From the NCBI GenBank assembly GCA_014549065.1, contig JACDOX010000009.1, positions 1,847,310 to 1,911,309 on the forward strand: a stretch of DNA of 64,000 bases. The letters run 5' to 3'. Positions within the stretch are counted from its first letter, which is position 1; every line of letters begins with the position of its first letter. This document shows, piece after piece, positions 60,018 to 64,000 of this stretch. The notes under the pieces were generated by a model. That model was not told where the DNA came from and did no database searches. It worked only from the letters and a program-made list of their open reading frames with translations. This DNA comes from Cardinalis cardinalis (lineage: Eukaryota; Chordata; Aves; Passeriformes; Cardinalidae). The position numbers and the translations under genes are program-made.

Positions 60018-63000
60018 CTGCAAAATAAAAGATGAACATCATGAAGATTTCCCTTGCAAAGACATACACATGTAGAAACATATATATGGGAGATGATTTC
60101 CCTATGTTATAGCTTTTAAAATCATAAGAATTACAAAGAAGTCTCAACACATCCATGCAAAAAATAATGAAGCCTAGTTTTTACTGACNTTAGTTATTAA
60201 TATCAGCACATTTCACAGAATACTGATGTTTAGTAGGTGATAGAGCNCTGAATTATTTTGACCTAAGTCAAGTCAGTAATAAGTAATCACAATTGACTTG
60301 GCAATCCATATAATGTTGTCAGCTTGCAGTTCTGCTGTGAGTTCAGTGTTTGGGGGCTGCCAGAAGAGGTAGGTTTTCAAGAGCTACAAAACCNGAGCTC
60401 CACGGACAATGGGGCTGCAAAAGGAATTGCAAAGGGAGCAGGGCACTGCACCAACATTGCTCCTTCCACACCACTCTTGTCTGGGCACCCACATGCTGGT
60501 CGCCTCAGGAGCATTCTAAGGCTGCTCCAAGCGTAGCCCTCACAATCTCAGCACCCAAGAACTATTTGTTCTTGGAAATTGCAAGTTTGGAGAAGAGGTG
60601 CCAGCAGTTACCANTAACCTCTAAGCAAGTCACCTCACTGCGCTCTAAGAGAGGAGCAAAGTGCCTTGAGATCATCATGTCATTACCAAATACCAGCCAC
60701 AGAGAGATCTGTTCATTTCCCTAATTCTTTCTTNTGCTGCTAGCTGACTCAGTGAGTTAGAGGATATTCCCAAGTTTTGTTCTCAAGAAGCAGCTGCCAG
60801 AAGAGTCACACAGAAGTCCCACATCTGTACAGCTTCTCCTTACCAGCACCACCAGTGCTGAGCACCTCTCTGCACAGGTATGGTAATAGAANGTGCCATC
60901 CAGCTCAGCCCAGACTACAGCTAACAAGGGCTTCCTCTTCTCAAAGGTACAACCATTTTACAGGAGAACAGCGCTTTTTCTGATTTATTCTAGGCTAAAC
61001 AACAGCTTGAACTTGCCCTCCCCACAGAGNTTAGCACATAGTATCTCTAGGACCCACCACCGTCCTGCCCCAGGCTGAACCTTTGGCCCAATTTGTCATA
61101 ACCAGATAAAACTGTTAGAAGGGCATCCTGATTTGATTATGTATTCATGATTACACTTCTGAAACTGGGCATTTGTGAGAACAATAATCCAAAACTAAAG
61201 TTTGGTGATTTCTGCACATCAATTAAAATATCTTTCAGTGTTGATAAAATGGGAATTTCCACTTCCTAACGCCTCAAATTTATATCTTATTGATCTCCTC
61301 TATAATATTCTCANTGTAACTTCCACTATTACCCTACATAAAAGATACCAAACTATTACAGAACTAGTCATGCCACAAAAAAAAAAAGTAGTCACACAGG
61401 CACTGGATTCAGTGATACCATGAATCTTCCTTAAAAATAAGGGACCTTGTAAATTACTGGACTTAAATATTCATACAAAACGTCAAAATATTCCAGAATG
61501 TAAAAATTACAGACTAACAGAGTTGATGCTTTCTATGCTATTACTAATTTCAGCACTCAAAATACAGATATGAATAATCACTAAATTGTCAAATCTCCTA
61601 AGCAATACTTACCATCAAATAGTAAATAATCAAATAAATCATTCCCTGTTATTAAGAATGACCATTTTGTATGGCAGTGACCTGTCACTGTGGAAATATG
61701 TGGAATGGAATCTATTAAGGGACAATCTGTGCCAAACACTGATAGGAGGGATAGTACGCTTGCTTATCCATTCTCACATATATCCTATGAAAATAAAAAA
61801 AAATATCTATATCCTCTAGAAAATAAAAAAAAAAATGCTTAACCACCGGGACTTGCTCCTAAAAGTAACAGCAGATGAATGACTTTAGGTTGACTAAAGA
61901 CTTTAAAATCTTGGCAGCATTGCAACAAACAGACATGTCCAGGAAGTTAATGTCCTTGACATACTTCTTAGATGTGATCTAAAATTTCCTGTTAGAAGAC
62001 AACACCTGACTACCCAAGAAAAAGAATACAATAGAAACTACTCCAGAATTATCTTAACATCAAAGAATAGTAGCAGGTGAAAATTCTCTGTCATTCTCTG
62101 CCATTAAAAAAATGTAAAACTGTGATCAGAAAAACAAAGCAAAACATTGAGTTACAGACATTCACAGAAATGGTATGTCCCATTTTAGATACTTGCCACA
62201 CTGGTAGAAAGGGAGACTAAATTATCATGGGATTAGACTACAATAATTAATCTAATTGAATATTTAAAACTAATTAATTTATAGAAGTTAAATGCTAGCC
62301 TTTTTACATAAATAAATAATTCTGAAGGTTTCATAGCGCTATCAATTAAGTACTTTTCCTGAACTACATTGTCTTGAACTAAAAAAGCCCAGTTGTTATG
62401 TAATTAGGGTCTTGTGTAAAGAAAAAAAAAAGAAAAAAAAGAAAAAATTGACATATGAATATATATATTTGAAAATGTATCTAGCATTTGCTTACATATC
62501 CTGCAGTTCTAAAATAAGACTGGGTCAAAACAGTTAAGCATTTGCTGTTCATTCCCTAAATCTCCATGAAAATGGGATGGCAGTTTAGCCCTCAGTTAAT
62601 CCACAGGGACAAATGCACCCAGATGTTGAACAGTTTAACATGTCATGTCTCTACAGAGAAACAAAGTAGCCAGGAAAAGTTCATTTATCTTCAAAATGAA
62701 CACTTTCATCTTGTTTTTCTTTTTTTCTGTGGCACTCAACCAGCTGAATAAACCTACAAGGAGAGCAAACCATCAGGCCACAAACATTGCCATCATCTAT
62801 ACCATGAGGGCAGCAGGGAACACACTCTCAAGTGAGATTCTTCATGAACCAGTTTCAGATTCTGATATAAACTCAGACTATAAATCAACAAAATCTTATT
62901 CAACAACCATTTAACCAACTTTGGCTGTACACTTTTGGTAATGTACATAAATTACACTGTGTCTAGAGCAACCTTAGTCAATTTTCTCTTTTTCTATTCG

Positions 63001-64000
63001 GATCTCACCTCTTCCTTTACCAATTATATGTTATTCATTACTAATTTCATACTATTTACAGTATTATTATACTTTACTACTTATATTTCCTTGTGCCATG
63101 ATTAACTTGTATTGAATGTAAACATGAGAATTTGCACATTGTATCTGCCTTGGTCAATTTGTCAGTTTAAACAAGTTTGTACCTGCTTGGTTGAATTTGC
63201 ATTCAATAAATATTTCACTCAATAACAGAGCAAAATAATACAATCTGTTCTCTAGTAATGTACTTAGAACATGACAGGATCTTTTTTTCCCGTATAACTA
63301 ATTTCAGATTTTTTTATGCTGTTCAATAAACCCAGTGGAGGCAGCCCCTGGGGATCCCAGCCAAGGAGGCAAATTGTCTGTTATGGAATTTGCTCACAGA
63401 CCAGGTCATCTCCCTCATGGCCACTAATTTTGGAATTGTTGGTTGATAAACAAAGCATCTCTATTTCTCATCCACTACCAGGATGTAGAAAAACTGATGA
63501 AAGCATTTTCCAAACCATTTTTGTCTACACTTGGGCTTGATCTAGGATCTCTGATCCATCTTATTTCTTACTCTGTCACATCATTCCCACAGTAGAGGCA
63601 CCTCTGTATTTACACAGTTCAGAAGAAATCAGAATGCACCTTTATGAAAGCAATGCCAGCTAAGACAAGAACTGACTCAGAAAATTATTACAGCTACCAT
63701 TAAAAAAAAAATGCTTGTCAAAGCTGTGTCTGTGTTACAGTTCAGAAAATATGTCTCAAAGCAAGTTCACTCCCTCCCTATTTCTACATAAAGCTACTCA
63801 CCCTTCATCCTATCCACTTCTCACACATGCATGCAGCCTTTCCCTTCGCTTGGGTAATGAATATAATGGGCGTCTCTCAAATCACTAAGAAGTTTGCACT
63901 CGTGAAAATTTAAAAAGTCACACTATTTCTTTCATCTGAGGAAAGGTGATTACTCCTACTGAACTTTTCACTAGTAGTCTTAGTGGGTAGCAAATATGAG
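60018..64000 (-). other. CACNB2 upstream intron (partial)
   Basis: 3983 bp to the window edge. I looked for the expected preceding exon (Ser/Asp/Glu-rich, ending in an Ala/Gln/Leu/Glu/Lys-rich helix) and did not find it. A moderately GC-rich stretch at about 60320-60920 has open frames on + but no similarity I recognise. A(n)-rich tracts occur near 61378, 61796 and 62419. Confidence 0.75.

Noticed and set aside
60320..60920. Overlapping + strand open frames (up to about 124 codons) in a moderately GC-rich patch
   Set aside because: Several frames are open at once, N's interrupt them and the translation is unfamiliar. Chance openness is the simpler explanation.

Overview
The window is vertebrate nuclear DNA, most likely avian. 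It is AT-rich, with split genes, GT-AG introns and three short 3'-end fragments of CR1 LINEs, the dominant retroposon family of birds (and other sauropsids). There is no bacterial, organellar or viral gene content. Isolated single N's are scattered through it, as in a draft assembly with ambiguous calls. The species cannot be named from the sequence.

Two protein-coding genes lie tail to tail. On the + strand, 1011-12989 holds seven exons forming the 3' part of NSUN6, an RNA cytosine-5 methyltransferase: the end of the PUA domain, then the whole Rossmann-fold methyltransferase to the stop codon. The start of the gene lies left of the window. On the - strand, 60017 down to 20705 holds the last eleven constitutive exon positions of CACNB2, the beta-2 subunit of voltage-gated calcium channels: SH3 domain, HOOK with two alternative exons, guanylate-kinase-like domain, and a His/Arg-rich tail. 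Its alternative first exons lie to the right of the window. All exon junctions keep frame: 1644 nt (547 residues plus stop) with the long alternative HOOK exon, 1530 nt (509 residues plus stop) with the short one. As I recall it, the human 10p12 locus has the same neighbours in the same convergent arrangement.

Layout: 1-12989 NSUN6 exons and introns (CR1 fragments at about 5462-5610 and 12071-12285); 12990-20704 the 7.7 kb interval that must hold both 3' UTRs and poly(A) sites; 20705-60017 CACNB2, including a 14.4 kb intron (28312-42665) with a CR1 fragment and AT microsatellites; 60018-64000 a further CACNB2 intron with no exon recognised. The products are unrelated (tRNA/mRNA methylation versus calcium-channel trafficking and gating). 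Their adjacency is conserved synteny, not a functional unit.

I found no new biological system. The observations most worth checking are the frame logic forcing a choice between the two alternative HOOK exons of CACNB2, a tandem splice acceptor on one of them, a GC-rich island with an exon-like open frame inside a CACNB2 intron (57.9-58.2 kb), and the unresolved convergent 3' ends.
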